From positions 1 to 50,979 of the forward strand of contig JAFGPI010000152.1 of the NCBI GenBank assembly GCA_016926065.1: a stretch of DNA of 50,979 nt, given 5' to 3'. Shown in pieces: positions 41,108 to 50,979 of this stretch (position 1 is its first letter; each line of letters begins with the position of its first letter). The stretch comes from Candidatus Krumholzibacteriota bacterium (GTDB lineage: Bacteria; Krumholzibacteriota; Krumholzibacteriia; Krumholzibacteriales; Krumholzibacteriaceae). Under the pieces are notes generated by a model. The model worked only from the letters and a program-made list of their open reading frames with translations, was not told the DNA's origin and made no database searches. The position numbers and the translations under genes were made by a program.

Positions 41108-44100
41108 TTGATCAAGGGAATAATTCATAAGCTGGTGGGAGACCGCAAATCCCGGCTGATGAAGCGGGTTGGGCCCCAGGTCGATCAGGTAACAGAATGG
41201 GGCGACCATTATACCAGCCTGGAGGATAAGGATTTTCCGGTCAAAACGGAAGAATTCATAGAACGGATTAAAAACGGAGAAACCACCGACGATCTTTTAC
41301 CGGAAGCTTTCGGATTGGTCTATGAAGCCTGCCGCAGGCACGTGGGAAGGTCCTGGGAAGTGGTGGGGCAGGAAATAACCTGGGAAATGGTACCTTTCGA
41401 CGTTCAGATTGCCGGCGCCATCGTTCTGCACCAAGGCACCATCGCTGAAATGGCCACCGGAGAGGGAAAAACCCTGGTAGCCACCATGCCCCTCTATCTG
41501 AACGCCCTGGAAAAAAAAGGCGCCCATCTGGTGACGGTAAACGATTACCTGGCCAGGCGGGATTCGGAGTGGATGGGTGAAATCTACAGGTTTCTGGGAC
41601 TCACCGTGGGGTGCCTGCAGAACGATATGCTCTTGGAAGAGAAACAGCTAGCCTACAACTGTGACATTACCTACGGCACCAATAATGAGTTTGGATTTGA
41701 TTACCTCCGGGACAACATGAAATGGAGCAAGGAAGATCAGGTGCAGCGGGGTTTCCACTACGCCATCGTGGACGAAGTGGACAGCGTGTTGATCGACGAA
41801 GCCCGCACCCCTCTGATTATCTCCGGTCCGGTACCCGGTTCCTCCAAGAATGAGAATTTCGCCCTGCTCCGGGGCAAGGTGGAGAATCTGGTAAGAAAGC
41901 AGAAACAACTGGTTAACGACCTGATGGTGGAGGTTGAGAAGAGCTTCCAAAAGGAAGAAACCGGGGAAGCGGAAGATATCGGGGTAAAATTGCTACTGGC
42001 CCAGAGGGGTGATCCGAAAAATAAAAAATTCATGAAATTGAGAAAAAGGCAGGGCCTGGAAAAAGCCATGTTGAGGACGGAAGCCGATTTTATGAGAGAG
42101 AAGCGGCTGCACGAGTTCGACGAGGAGCTCTATTTCGTTATCGATGAAAAATCCAACACCATCGATCTTACCGAAAAGGGGCGCAGCAATCTGGCTCCCC
42201 AGGATCAGGAAATGTTCGTTCTTCCCGATCTAAGCCTGCAGGTCAAGGAAATCGACTCCGATCCCTCTTTTGATCTGAAAGAAAAGATCCGCAGAAGGGA
42301 ATCCGCTTTCCGGCGTTACGCTGAAAAGAACGAGGTAATTCACAATTTTTCCCAACTCCTCAAAGCCTACACTCTGTTCGAGAAAGATATCGAGTACGTG
42401 GTGCAGGACGGCAAGGTCCTCATAGTGGATGAATTCACCGGCAGGTTGATGCCGGGGAGGAGATTCAGCGACGGCCTGCATCAGGCCCTGGAGGCCAAGG
42501 AGAGAGTGCGGATAGGAGGGGAAACCCAGACCTTCGCCACTATCACCCTACAGAATTATTTCCGCCTGTACGTGAAATACAACAAGCTGGCCGGGATGAC
42601 CGGCACCGCCGAGACGGAGGAAGAGGAGTTTCATAAAATTTACGAGCTGGATGTCAACGTCATCCCCACCAACAAGCCGGTCAGAAGGGTGGATTATGAC
42701 GATGTCATCTTCCGGACCAAGAGAGAGAAATACAAGGCCATAATCCAGGAGATCAGGAGATTACACGAACTGGGTCTTCCCGTCCTGGTGGGCACCGTGA
42801 CCGTGGACGTATCCGAGACCCTGAGCCGGATGCTGCAACGGGAGGGAATCCCGCACAACGTGCTTAACGCCAAGCAGCACCAACGGGAAGCGGAGATCGT
42901 CGCCCACGCCGGCAGGCGGGGAGCGGTAACCATAGCCACCAACATGGCCGGCAGGGGAACCGATATTAAACTGGAGAGAAGCGTTATCCAATGCGAACGG
43001 TGCTGCATCCTCTGCGAGACTCCCGATGAATGCGCCAGCTGCCCCAACGAGCGGAAGCACACCGATTGCCATACGGATGTTCCCTGCGGATTGCACATCA
43101 TCGGCACCGAGAGGCACGAAAGCAGACGCATCGACCGGCAGCTCAGGGGGCGGGCGGGGCGCCAGGGCGATCCGGGTTCGTCCAGATTTTTTATCTCCCT
43201 GGAAGATGAATTGATGCGCCTCTTCGGATCCGAAAGAATCTCCTCGGTGATGGATAGGCTGGGAGTGGAAGAGGGAGAGGTCATCACCCATCCCTTTATC
43301 ACCAAGGCGATAGAGAAATCCCAGAAGCGCGTGGAAATGTTCAACTTCGGGATCCGGAAACGATTGATCGAATATGACGACGTGATGAACAAGCAGCGCG
43401 AGGTTATCTACGGGCGGAGGGATCAAATGCTTTCCAGCGAGGATCTGGACGAGATTATTTATGGTCTGATCGATAACGAGGTGGAAGTGGTCACGGAAAA
43501 ATACCTGCCTCCTTCGATTCCGCCGGAGGAATGGGACGTGAAAACGGCGGCCGCGGAACTGGAAAGCATATTCCTGTTTTCCTTCGATCCCAGCGCGGTG
43601 TCCGTGGACGAGCAAATGGAACCGGTGGCGGTCCAGGAACACTTCCGGAAGAGAGCCCGAGAAGCCTATGAAATGCGGAAGATGGCCATTCCTCCGGAAT
43701 TCATTCTTAAGCTGGAACGGGCCATTATGCTACAAAGTATCGATGAGAAATGGATGGATCATCTGCACGAGTTGGACAATCTCAAGGAAGGAATCCACCT
43801 GCGCTCCTACGCCCAGAAGGATCCCATCATAGAATACAAGCAGGAATCTTTTCAATTGTTTTCGGATATGTTGGACGATATTGATCGCTCGATTCTGTGG
43901 GGACTTTTTCACGCCCGTTTCGACGGGGAAACCAGGAGTTCCTATCAAGGAGTCACCGATACCGGGGTGGCGGTGCACCAGGTGTCAAATACCTATACCG
44001 CCGGTTCCGCCCTACCCCCGGAGGGAGGGGGGAGTTCTCCGGTGGCCCAGTCCCCCGCCGGGTCTCCGGAGAGATCCATACGCAGAGAGCAGCCCAAGGT

Positions 44101-44173
44101 GGGCAGGAACGATCCCTGTCCCTGTGGCAGCGGGAAAAAATACAAAAAGTGTTGCGGAAAGATAGCCGACTGA
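41108..44173 (+). CDS. secA: preprotein translocase ATPase SecA
   Basis: SecA drives Sec-dependent export through SecYEG. The 1021-residue product is long for SecA (about 840-900 in model species) and carries Walker A ([12 protein letters not shown]), [18 protein letters not shown], a lengthened preprotein-binding region (about 240-400), [36 protein letters not shown], and the C-terminal zinc motif [17 protein letters not shown] that contacts SecB or ribosomes. An insertion at about residues 625-660 holds eight cysteines (629, 632, 633, 636, 642, 645, 654, 660). The TTG start is supported by AGGAGG 8 nt upstream. An ATG at 41103 opens only a two-codon frame. Confidence 0.97.
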   Translation: MIKGIIHKLVGDRKSRLMKRVGPQVDQVTEWGDHYTSLEDKDFPVKTEEFIERIKNGETTDDLLPEAFGLVYEACRRHVGRSWEVVGQEITWEMVPFDVQIAGAIVLHQGTIAEMATGEGKTLVATMPLYLNALEKKGAHLVTVNDYLARRDSEWMGEIYRFLGLTVGCLQNDMLLEEKQLAYNCDITYGTNNEFGFDYLRDNMKWSKEDQVQRGFHYAIVDEVDSVLIDEARTPLIISGPVPGSSKNENFALLRGKVENLVRKQKQLVNDLMVEVEKSFQKEETGEAEDIGVKLLLAQRGDPKNKKFMKLRKRQGLEKAMLRTEADFMREKRLHEFDEELYFVIDEKSNTIDLTEKGRSNLAPQDQEMFVLPDLSLQVKEIDSDPSFDLKEKIRRRESAFRRYAEKNEVIHNFSQLLKAYTLFEKDIEYVVQDGKVLIVDEFTGRLMPGRRFSDGLHQALEAKERVRIGGETQTFATITLQNYFRLYVKYNKLAGMTGTAETEEEEFHKIYELDVNVIPTNKPVRRVDYDDVIFRTKREKYKAIIQEIRRLHELGLPVLVGTVTVDVSETLSRMLQREGIPHNVLNAKQHQREAEIVAHAGRRGAVTIATNMAGRGTDIKLERSVIQCERCCILCETPDECASCPNERKHTDCHTDVPCGLHIIGTERHESRRIDRQLRGRAGRQGDPGSSRFFISLEDELMRLFGSERISSVMDRLGVEEGEVITHPFITKAIEKSQKRVEMFNFGIRKRLIEYDDVMNKQREVIYGRRDQMLSSEDLDEIIYGLIDNEVEVVTEKYLPPSIPPEEWDVKTAAAELESIFLFSFDPSAVSVDEQMEPVAVQEHFRKRAREAYEMRKMAIPPEFILKLERAIMLQSIDEKWMDHLHELDNLKEGIHLRSYAQKDPIIEYKQESFQLFSDMLDDIDRSILWGLFHARFDGETRSSYQGVTDTGVAVHQVSNTYTAGSALPPEGGGSSPVAQSPAGSPERSIRREQPKVGRNDPCPCGSGKKYKKCCGKIAD

Positions 44174-44225
44174 GCATTATTACGGTTTTAGGAATTGGCC
44201 GGGAGAATCAAAACCAGGGGCGGGC

Positions 44226-44666
44226 ATGAAACGCATTAAGGAAATCATCACCTATTTAATGAATTTCGATCACGATGAAGTTTCGGATCCATACTCGGTG
44301 TGGGATGAACTGGAGGATTTGGGTTATACGGGCGAGGAGATCCAACAGGCTCGGAGTATGCTGGATTGGGATGAAAGCGACGATATGAATACGATGGAAC
44401 CGGAAGCAGACTCCAAAAAGAGCCGGATTTTCAGCGAGGAAGAGAAGCTCAATTTGGCCACGGACGCGCAGGGGTACCTGATCCGGTTGAAGAACACGGG
44501 CTGGCTTTCGGAAGCCCAGTTGAGCCTGATAATAGAAAACGCCGGGATGTCTTACTCGATACCGGTGTCCCGGGAAGAAATCATGGATATTACGGCCAGA
44601 TATGTACCGGAAATACCCACCAATGTTTTATCCGGCCTGGATAACTCCGGTGAAAACATCAATTGA
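44226..44666 (+). CDS. DUF494/Smg-family protein
   Basis: The 146-residue acidic protein matches the Smg/DUF494 layout: an N-terminal helix pair (IITYLMNF, WDELEDLGYTGEEIQQARSML), a charged linker, then FSEEEKLNLATDAQGYLIRLKNTGWLS, which corresponds to the conserved region with R-FSxEExxxLxxExxGFLxxLxxxGxL. The biochemical role of this family is unknown. In proteobacteria smg sits beside topA and dprA, and here topA follows directly, its start 14 nt after the DUF494 stop codon, which supports the call. No other domain is visible. Confidence 0.8.
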   Translation: MKRIKEIITYLMNFDHDEVSDPYSVWDELEDLGYTGEEIQQARSMLDWDESDDMNTMEPEADSKKSRIFSEEEKLNLATDAQGYLIRLKNTGWLSEAQLSLIIENAGMSYSIPVSREEIMDITARYVPEIPTNVLSGLDNSGENIN

Positions 44667-44680
44667 GTGAGGAGAACAAA

Positions 44681-46876
44681 TTGAGCCTGGCACTTGTAGT
44701 AGTCGAATCTCCCGCCAAAGCCCGCACCATCAAAAAATACCTGGGAAAGGGTTATAAGGTTAGAGCATCAGTGGGACATATCCGGGATCTTCCCAAGAGG
44801 GAATTGGGGATAGACGTGGAAGATGATTTCAAACCCAAATATGTAAATGTGCGGGGAAAATCAAAAATAATCAAGGAGTTGAAGAGCGAGCTGGCCCGGT
44901 CTTCCCGGGTCTTGCTGGCCACCGACAACGACCGCGAAGGGGAGGCGATAGCCTGGCACCTGGAAGAAATTCTGAAGCAGCCCGGCACCGAGATTAAAAG
45001 GATAACCTTTAATGAAATCACCAAGAACGCCTTGCTGACGGCGGTTCAGGATCCCCAGGACATCAACATGAACAAGGTCAATGCCCAGCAGGCCAGGAGG
45101 ATACTGGACCGGCTGGTGGGATATATGGTGAGCCCGGTCCTCTGGAAAATATTCTACCGGGGCCTATCGGCCGGCCGGGTGCAAAGCGTGGGCCTGCGGC
45201 TGCTGTGCGAGCGGGAAGAGGAGATCAGGAATTTTTTGCCCCAAGAGTACTGGACGATCGAAGGGACGCTGGCCAATTCCCGGGGATCGGAGTTCCCCGT
45301 AAAACTATTCAAAATTAAGGATGAAAAGCCCGAGCTGAAGGACCGCGCGTCCGCGGAAAGAGCGCTGGCGGAAATAAAATCGCAGGAGCTTAGCGTCAGC
45401 GAGGCGCGGGATAAGGAAAGAAAACGCAATCCGCAGCCTCCCTTCATAACCAGCACCTTGCAGCGGGAGGCGGCCGGAAGATTGGGTTTCTCAGCGAAAA
45501 AAACCATGCTGGTGGCCCAGCAACTCTATGAAGGCGTTATGCTGGGAGACGAAGGTTCGGTGGGTTTGATCAGCTACATGCGTACCGATTCGACCAGGAT
45601 CAGCGATGAAGCCTTCCGGCAAGGAATCAAATTCATCGAGCAGACCTGGGGGAAGGATACCCTTTACCCGGGCAAGCGCAGTTACGGAAAAAAGAAGCTC
45701 GCCCAGGATGCTCACGAAGCGGTGCGTCCTACCAATTGTATCCTCACTCCGGAGGCGGTCAGGCAATATCTCAATCCGGACCAGGAAAAGTTGTACCGGC
45801 TCATCTGGCAGAGATTCCTGGCCTCCCTGGCGGCCGCGGCGGTCTATCAGATTCAAGAAGTTGATATTTCAGCCGGGAAGGATTACCTCCTCCGGGCCAA
45901 CGGCAGGAAGTTGAAAGAGAAGGGATTCCTGTCCATCTTCCCGGATAAAAAGGCCGAGGCGGAATCATGGCTTCCCGACCTTTCCCCCGGGGAGGTCCTT
46001 TCCCCCATCGATCTGGACGCATTGCAGCATTACACCGAGCCTCCCGCCCGGTTTTCCGAGGCCTCCTTGATAAAGGAACTGGAGGAAAAGGGGATTGGCA
46101 GGCCCAGCACCTACGCCAGCATCATCAGCATTATTCAAACCCGGGACTATGCTCAGAAAGAGGGCAAGGCCCTCTATCCCACCGAGCTGGGTGAGATTGT
46201 GTGGAAATTGCTGGAAGAGCTTTTTCAGGATATTTTTGAGGTTGATTTTACCGCCAGGATGGAAAGCGAACTGGATAAGATCGAGGAATCAGCGGAAAAA
46301 TGGCAGGATGTAGTCAGGTTTTTTTATGAACCCCTGGCGGTTGATCTGGAAAAATTTAATGGCCGCCAGAAGGAGCTGAAAAAACTGGTCCAGGAGGAAA
46401 CCGAAGAACTATGCGAAAATTGCGGGCGAAGGTTGGTAAAGAAGTGGAGCCGGAACGGACCTTTCCTGGCCTGCCCGGCCTTTCCCGACTGCAAATATTC
46501 CAGATCGCTGGAGGCGGATGAGACTATCGACAGGGATTGCCCCCGCTGCGGGGGAAAGCTGGCTTATAGGAACGGGCGATTCGGGAAATTCATCGCTTGT
46601 GGCAACTATCCCGAATGTAAATACACAGAGGCGGTCACCCTGGGGATAAAATGCCCCCAGGAAGGCTGTGACGGGGAAATAACCGAGAAGAGGACCCGGA
46701 GGGGAAAGATATTCTACGGATGCAGCGAATATCCGAAATGCCAGTACGCCAGCTGGGACAAACCGACCGATAAGAAATGCCCCCAGTGCGGAAAATCCCC
46801 ATTGGTCGAGAAAGTCACTAAGAAGAGGGGGCATTTTTTGAAGTGTCCCTCCTGCAAATACGAGGTAGACTCCTGA
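44681..46876 (+). CDS. topA: DNA topoisomerase I
   Basis: This type IA topoisomerase relaxes negative supercoils. The product, about 731 residues, has an N-terminal TOPRIM domain (VVVESPAKARTIKKYLG, then LLATDNDREGEAIAWH with the metal-binding acidic residues), the gate domains with the active-site Tyr299 in SYMRTDSTR, and four C-terminal zinc-finger blocks with Cys4 spacing (starting CENCG, CPRCG, CPQEGC and CPQCG). TTG 44681 is chosen because GAGGAG sits 6 nt upstream; TTG 44663 is in frame but overlaps the previous gene. It leads a run topA-trmFO-xerC-hslV-hslU that is conserved in many bacteria. Confidence 0.96.
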   Translation: MSLALVVVESPAKARTIKKYLGKGYKVRASVGHIRDLPKRELGIDVEDDFKPKYVNVRGKSKIIKELKSELARSSRVLLATDNDREGEAIAWHLEEILKQPGTEIKRITFNEITKNALLTAVQDPQDINMNKVNAQQARRILDRLVGYMVSPVLWKIFYRGLSAGRVQSVGLRLLCEREEEIRNFLPQEYWTIEGTLANSRGSEFPVKLFKIKDEKPELKDRASAERALAEIKSQELSVSEARDKERKRNPQPPFITSTLQREAAGRLGFSAKKTMLVAQQLYEGVMLGDEGSVGLISYMRTDSTRISDEAFRQGIKFIEQTWGKDTLYPGKRSYGKKKLAQDAHEAVRPTNCILTPEAVRQYLNPDQEKLYRLIWQRFLASLAAAAVYQIQEVDISAGKDYLLRANGRKLKEKGFLSIFPDKKAEAESWLPDLSPGEVLSPIDLDALQHYTEPPARFSEASLIKELEEKGIGRPSTYASIISIIQTRDYAQKEGKALYPTELGEIVWKLLEELFQDIFEVDFTARMESELDKIEESAEKWQDVVRFFYEPLAVDLEKFNGRQKELKKLVQEETEELCENCGRRLVKKWSRNGPFLACPAFPDCKYSRSLEADETIDRDCPRCGGKLAYRNGRFGKFIACGNYPECKYTEAVTLGIKCPQEGCDGEITEKRTRRGKIFYGCSEYPKCQYASWDKPTDKKCPQCGKSPLVEKVTKKRGHFLKCPSCKYEVDS

Positions 46877-48165
46877 TGCCGGAAGTTTCGGTGATAGGGG
46901 GGGGATTGGCCGGATGCGAGATAGCCCTGCAACTGGCCGATGCGGGAATAGAGGTGCGGCTGGTGGAGATGCGACCCCAACGGATGACTTCCGCCCATAC
47001 CACCGCGTTGCTGGCCGAGATGGTCTGCAGTAATTCGTTAAAATCGGAAAAACCCGACACCGCCTCCGGTCTTTTGAAGGCCGAGTTGAAGATGCTGGGC
47101 TGCCGTCTGTTGGAACTGGCCGCCTCCGCCAGGGTTCCGGCCGGACACGCGCTGGCCGTGGACCGGGAGCTTTTCTCCTCCCTGGTCACCGGGGAGGTGG
47201 AAAAGAATCCCCGTATCCGCGTGGAGAGGAGGGAACAGATTGATCTCGATCTCCCCGCGGTGAGCGTTATCGCCGCCGGTCCCCTGGTTTCGGAGAAACT
47301 GGCCCGGGCGATCGAGGATCAGCTTACCGGGGGGAGGCTGTTTTTTTATGACGCCATTTCTCTTTCCATCAGCCGGGAGAGCGTCGATACCCAAAAAATA
47401 TTCAAAGGTTCGAGGTATGGAAAAGGATCCGCCGACTACTGGAACGTTCCCTTCAGTAGAGATGAATACCGCCGGCTGGTCGATTTTATTTTACAGGCTC
47501 CCCGGATGGAGCCCCGGGATTTCGAAGAGGTCAAGATGTTCGAGGCCTGTCTGCCGGTGGAAACGATCGCCGGGAGGGGAGAGGATGCGCTGCGTTTCGG
47601 ACCTCTGAAACCGAGGGGACTCCCGCATCCCGTCAGCGGAAGGGAACCATATGCCGTGCTGCAACTGAGACAGGAAACGGTCGACGGATCGATGCTGGGG
47701 CTGGTGGGATTTCAGACCCGGCTGACCCGGAAGAGCCAGAGGGAACTGCTCCAGCATATACCGGGACTGGAAGAGGCCGAGATTTTGAGGTGGGGCTCGA
47801 TACATAGAAATACCTTTTTGGATTCTCCCCACTGGTTGGATGAAAGACAGATGTCCCAGCGCCGGGAGGGTTTGTTCTTTTCCGGCCAGATAACCGGAGT
47901 AGAGGGGTACATGGAGTCCATGGCGCATGGCCTGGTGGTGGCAAAAAATATCCTGCATTTCCTCCGCCGAGAGGAAGCGGTGATCTTCCCCGCCGATACC
48001 CTGCTCGGATCCCTGCAGAGATATCTAAGCCGCGAAACCGGGAACTTCCAACCGATGAACGCGAATTTCGGAATCCTGCCCCCGGTGCCGGGCAAAAGAA
48101 GCGAGCGCAAACGGAAAAGGGTGGAGAGGGCGTTGGGCTCGATGCGGTCTTTTCTGGACCACTAG
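46876..48165 (+). CDS. trmFO: folate-dependent tRNA (uracil-54) methyltransferase TrmFO
   Basis: TrmFO makes ribothymidine 54 in the T-loop of tRNA using methylene-tetrahydrofolate and FADH2. The 429-residue product has an N-terminal FAD dinucleotide motif (VIGGGLAGCEIALQLADAG), the catalytic cysteines Cys51 (VCSNSLKS) and Cys225 (FEACLPVE), close to Cys53 and Cys226 of the Bacillus enzyme, and the TrmFO-specific FSGQITGVEGYMES. The ATG overlaps the topA stop codon (TGATG). The gene ends before a terminator-like hairpin at 48198, so xerC starts a new unit. Confidence 0.96.
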   Translation: MPEVSVIGGGLAGCEIALQLADAGIEVRLVEMRPQRMTSAHTTALLAEMVCSNSLKSEKPDTASGLLKAELKMLGCRLLELAASARVPAGHALAVDRELFSSLVTGEVEKNPRIRVERREQIDLDLPAVSVIAAGPLVSEKLARAIEDQLTGGRLFFYDAISLSISRESVDTQKIFKGSRYGKGSADYWNVPFSRDEYRRLVDFILQAPRMEPRDFEEVKMFEACLPVETIAGRGEDALRFGPLKPRGLPHPVSGREPYAVLQLRQETVDGSMLGLVGFQTRLTRKSQRELLQHIPGLEEAEILRWGSIHRNTFLDSPHWLDERQMSQRREGLFFSGQITGVEGYMESMAHGLVVAKNILHFLRREEAVIFPADTLLGSLQRYLSRETGNFQPMNANFGILPPVPGKRSERKRKRVERALGSMRSFLDH

Positions 48166-48197
48166 ATCGATTACCTTAAACTCCCTGCGTTTCTTCC

Positions 48198-48224
48198 CTC
48201 CCGCGCCGGCGGGAGCTGGTTTTT
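48198..48224 (+). terminator. terminator after trmFO
   Basis: The 7-bp GC-rich stem CTCCCGC/GCGGGAG (48198-48204 and 48209-48215) has a GCCG loop. A five-T run (48220-48224) begins 5 nt after the stem, a little far for an ideal terminator. Confidence 0.55.
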
Positions 48225-48334
48225 CATTTCCTCCCTTCCGCGGAGCGGGAGAGCCCGGGAGGATTGACGGAACCGGGGATGGGGCCCGGTATAGCCTGTA
48301 CAGGCAAGCGGCGGTATGATATAGTATCCCCGGC

Positions 48335-49267
48335 ATGAAAGGTATAATTGAAGAATACCTCCTCTATCTGGCGCTGGAAAGAGCGGTCTCGGAGGCCACC
48401 CTGCGCGCCTACGAAGGGGATATCCTTCAATTTAACGTCTATCTGCGGCAAGAGGCCGTTTCCCCGGCGGAGATATCCTCCGTGGATAGTATCGTGATCA
48501 AATCCTTCCTGGGCCGGTTGTCCCGGGACGGCTATTCGGCCCGGAGCATAGCCCGAAAGTCAGCCGCCCTGAAGAGCTTTTTCAATTTCTGCTTGAAAAG
48601 GGGTTTGATCGAAAACGATCCCACAGTGGGGATTTCCACGCCCAAAATAAGCCGGGGGCTGCCGGTATTCGCCGGCAAAGCGGTAATGGAGAGAATGATG
48701 AATCTCCCGCCATTAAATAGCGTCAAGGGTATTCGCGATCGGGCCGTGCTGGAATTGCTGTACGGAACGGGGATCCGTTTATCGGAAATGGTTGGGTGCG
48801 ATATAGGCCACTGTGATTTCGAGAACGGTGTTATACGGGTGCTGGGAAAGGGGGACCGGGAAAGGTTGCTTCCCCTGGGGGGAAAGGCCGCGGAAAGCCT
48901 GAAGCTTTATCTGCAGAACCGGCAGGGCATGCCCTCCCTGGCGGGGGAAAACCGGAAAGAATATATGGCGTTTTTCGCGGACAGGTTAGCGGCGCCCCTT
49001 TTCGCCGGACGGGGAGGAAAGCGGATCAGCAAGAGAACGGTGCAGAGGATCGTCCATAAATATCTCAGGCTGGTGGCTTCCCTTTCTCAAATGAGCCCCC
49101 ACGTGCTGCGGCACACCTTTGCCACTCATCTGCTTGACGCGGGCGCCGATTTAAGGGCGGTGCAGGAGCTTTTGGGGCATAAAAATCTAGCTACCACGCA
49201 GATTTATACTCATCTAACCTCGAAAAGACTGAGAGAGGTCTACGATCAGGCTCATCCGCGTGCCTGA
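48335..49267 (+). CDS. xerC: tyrosine recombinase XerC-like
   Basis: The product resolves chromosome dimers at dif sites together with a partner. The 310-residue product has an N-terminal SAM-like core-binding domain (about 1-90) and a catalytic domain with the full set Arg148 (TGIRLSE), Lys172, His256 and Arg259 (HVLRHTFATHLL), His282 (LGHKNL) and the nucleophile Tyr291 (TQIYTHL). Length and placement (topA-trmFO-xerC-hslVU, as in Bacillus) indicate XerC/CodV rather than a phage integrase. The Shine-Dalgarno is weak. A CCTGTACAGG palindrome lies at 48295-48304 in the upstream region. Confidence 0.93.
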   Translation: MKGIIEEYLLYLALERAVSEATLRAYEGDILQFNVYLRQEAVSPAEISSVDSIVIKSFLGRLSRDGYSARSIARKSAALKSFFNFCLKRGLIENDPTVGISTPKISRGLPVFAGKAVMERMMNLPPLNSVKGIRDRAVLELLYGTGIRLSEMVGCDIGHCDFENGVIRVLGKGDRERLLPLGGKAAESLKLYLQNRQGMPSLAGENRKEYMAFFADRLAAPLFAGRGGKRISKRTVQRIVHKYLRLVASLSQMSPHVLRHTFATHLLDAGADLRAVQELLGHKNLATTQIYTHLTSKRLREVYDQAHPRA

Positions 49268-49439
49268 GCTTGACGCGGTCTCCGGTAGCCCCGCCCCTTG
49301 AGATTGCCGCCGACCGGTTTTCCCGCCGCCCCACCGGGGACGCTCGGTGGATTGCACGGCGCCGAAGGGGCATGAATTGTGTTGAATAATACGTCGATTT
49401 AAATATATTTACTGCAACATTATGAATTGGAGGTTGGCG

Positions 49440-49967
49440 GTGTTTAAGGGTACTACCATTCTGGGAGTGAGGATCGGAAACCGGGTGGCCCTGGGAGGAG
49501 ACGGCCAGGTGACTTTCGGCGATACCGTGGTCAAGCATAAAGCCCGTAAGATCCGGCTCATCCGGGAGAAGAAGGTGTTGGCCGGTTTCGCCGGTAGCAC
49601 CGCGGATGCCATGACTCTATTCACTAAATTTGAAGGCAAGCTGGACGAGCAGAACGGAAATATCATGAAGGCGGCCGTGGAACTGGCCAAGGAATGGCGC
49701 AGCGATAAAATATTGCGTCACCTGGAAGCCCTGCTGGCGGTGATGGACAAAGATCACTCCCTGCTCATTTCGGGAAAGGGCGACGTGGTGGAGCCGGATG
49801 ACGGCATACTTGCCATCGGGTCCGGAGGACCTTACGCCCTGGCGGCTGCCCGAGCCTTAATAAACAACACGAAATTAGATCCGGAAGATATTGTTAAAAA
49901 ATCACTTGAGATAACTTCGATGATATGCATATATACCAACGCGAATATCATTGTGGAGTCCATTTAA
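49440..49967 (+). CDS. hslV: ATP-dependent protease subunit HslV
   Basis: HslV is the proteolytic dodecamer of the HslVU protease. The product, about 175 residues, has the beta-type proteasome fold: TTILGVR provides the N-terminal nucleophile Thr after removal of a four-residue MFKG leader, followed by [39 protein letters not shown] and the C-terminal [17 protein letters not shown] 49440 has GGAGG 6 nt upstream; the ATG at 49422 would precede that site and adds residues never seen in the family. hslU follows 11 nt later. Confidence 0.96.
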   Translation: MFKGTTILGVRIGNRVALGGDGQVTFGDTVVKHKARKIRLIREKKVLAGFAGSTADAMTLFTKFEGKLDEQNGNIMKAAVELAKEWRSDKILRHLEALLAVMDKDHSLLISGKGDVVEPDDGILAIGSGGPYALAAARALINNTKLDPEDIVKKSLEITSMICIYTNANIIVESI

Positions 49968-49978
49968 GGCGGTAATCG

Positions 49979-50979
49979 ATGCAGGAGCTAACCCCTCAAC
50001 AGATAGTCTCTGAGCTGGACAGGTATATTATCGGCCAGGATGAGGCCAAAAGATCAGTGGCCATCGCCCTGCGCAACCGTTGGCGGAGGAAAAGGGTGCA
50101 GGGTCCGATCAAGGACGAAATTTTACCCAACAATATCATTATGATCGGCCCCACCGGAGTGGGTAAGACGGAGATAGCCAGAAGATTGGCCCGCCTGGCG
50201 CAGGCCCCTTTCATAAAGGTGGAAGCGACCAAGTTCACCGAAGTGGGATACGTGGGCCGGGATGTGGAATCGATGATCCGGGACATCGTCGAGGTCAGCA
50301 TCAACATGGAAAAGGAAAAGAGCTATATGGAAATAGAGGATAAGGCCCACGATCGCGCCTTGGAAAGGCTCCTCGATCTGCTCCTTCCGGTCTCGAAAGG
50401 TGCCCCTGGGACGGACCTGGGGGAGACGGAGGAAAGGAGAAAGAGGACCAAGAGCAAGCTCAAGGGGAAATTGGACCAGGGAGGGCTGGACGCCCGGGAG
50501 GTGACGATCGAGACGGTTGACCGGTCCAAGCCGATAATAGAAATCTTCTCCGGCACCGGATTCGAGGAGATGGGGGTAAAATTTCCTCCGGGGCTGGAAA
50601 GCATGATGCCCAAGCGCACCAAGGGGCGACGGGTGACGGTGGAGGAGGCCAAGAAGATTCTCATCCAGGAGGAGAAGGATAAGCTGGTCGATATGGACAG
50701 GGTGATATCCCGGGCCATCAAGGCCACCGAGGAATCGGGGATCATATTTATAGATGAGATCGACAAGGTTGCCGGGAGCCGGGGAGGGCACGGACCCGAT
50801 GTGTCCCGGGAGGGAGTGCAGCGGGATATCCTGCCGATCATCGAGGGGTGCAGCGTCACCACCAAGTACGGGGTGGTCAAGACCGATCACATTCTATTTA
50901 TGGCCGCCGGAGCGTTCCATATGAGCAAACCCTCGGATCTTATCCCCGAACTGCAGGGCCGGTTTCCCATCCGGGTGGA
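49979..50979 (+). CDS. hslU: HslU ATPase subunit (3' end cut by window)
   Basis: HslU is the AAA+ unfoldase that feeds HslV. The ATG at 49979 begins [20 protein letters not shown], typical of HslU. Walker A GPTGVGKT lies at 57-64, followed by [23 protein letters not shown], the inserted I-domain (about 110-230) and Walker [10 protein letters not shown], then [13 protein letters not shown]. The frame is open to the window end at GRFPIRV, so roughly the last 100-130 residues are missing. It is cotranscribed with hslV. Confidence 0.96.
   Translation, partial: MQELTPQQIVSELDRYIIGQDEAKRSVAIALRNRWRRKRVQGPIKDEILPNNIIMIGPTGVGKTEIARRLARLAQAPFIKVEATKFTEVGYVGRDVESMIRDIVEVSINMEKEKSYMEIEDKAHDRALERLLDLLLPVSKGAPGTDLGETEERRKRTKSKLKGKLDQGGLDAREVTIETVDRSKPIIEIFSGTGFEEMGVKFPPGLESMMPKRTKGRRVTVEEAKKILIQEEKDKLVDMDRVISRAIKATEESGIIFIDEIDKVAGSRGGHGPDVSREGVQRDILPIIEGCSVTTKYGVVKTDHILFMAAGAFHMSKPSDLIPELQGRFPIRV

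Noticed and set aside
41103..41111. Two-codon frame ATG TTT TGA overlapping the secA TTG start, as a regulatory upstream frame
   Set aside because: The ATG is only 3 nt from the Shine-Dalgarno and unlikely to be used; no SecM-like arrest sequence is present.
48295..48304. CCTGTACAGG palindrome upstream of xerC as a LexA box
   Set aside because: It lacks the 8-bp spacing of the CTGT-N8-ACAG type and no SOS gene is adjacent; a related CCTGTACAG at 1673 lies at a transposon remnant, so it is probably chance.
1..50979. CRISPR arrays, toxin-antitoxin pairs or prophage genes
   Set aside because: No regularly spaced repeats, no Cas-like proteins and no phage structural or toxin motifs were found on either strand.

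Overview
The window is about 51 kb of gene-dense, moderately GC-rich chromosome from a Gram-negative bacterium, probably an uncultured lineage near the Fibrobacteres-Chlorobi-Bacteroidetes (FCB) candidate phyla. The didermal cell plan is shown by beta-barrel proteins, a PorV/PorQ-like protein, a lipoprotein transglycosylase and a periplasmic transglycosylase. The FCB leaning is inference: a GlmU-like sugar nucleotidyltransferase of the NTP_transf_4 type, a 31-residue AURKAIP1/COX24-like basic protein, PorV and a long SecA. An AcsE-like methyltetrahydrofolate methyltransferase hints at anaerobic one-carbon metabolism. No rRNA, CRISPR array, prophage or intact insertion sequence was seen.

Layout. 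1-5.3 kb: an outer-membrane barrel gene, an IS3-type transposase remnant, tRNA-Leu(CAA), then a leftward nfeD-floA-small membrane protein operon and tRNA-Ala(GGC). 5.3-9.8 kb: GlmU-like protein, AcsE-like methyltransferase, a structured 500-bp gap, HU, the COX24-like mini-protein, a PilZ protein and a FliT-like helical protein. 9.9-18.9 kb: a regulatory island with two histidine kinases, three NtrC-type sigma54 activators, a sigma28-family factor and a lone receiver. 19.0-27.9 kb: PorV-like protein, two tandem GlgC-like genes, a convergent MltD-like transglycosylase, a diguanylate cyclase and a reduced ComEC. 28.0-33.6 kb: a small barrel protein and the purN-purC-purH-guaA operon. 33.6-41.0 kb: Slt-like transglycosylase, NHL-propeller protein, TPR protein, J-domain/TPR protein and a membrane-anchored PQQ-propeller protein. 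41.1-51.0 kb: secA, a DUF494/Smg protein, topA, trmFO, xerC, hslV and hslU (cut by the window end).

The most interesting signal is a set of four near-identical sigma54 (-24/-12) promoter sequences, GGC-N7-TTGC. They lie in the correct orientation upstream of the two kinase/NtrC operons (9836 and 13599), the slt/NHL operon (33605) and the TPR/J-domain operon (37266). With three sigma54 activators encoded locally, this suggests one regulatory circuit driving its own regulators and an envelope gene set (murein cleavage, secreted propeller, TPR scaffolds, J-domain co-chaperone). The sigma28 factor, PilZ, diguanylate cyclase and FliT-like protein are reminiscent of flagellar or pilus control, but no flagellar or pilus structural gene is present.

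All product calls rest on reading motifs by eye. Start codons were chosen from Shine-Dalgarno spacing, and alternatives are named where they matter.
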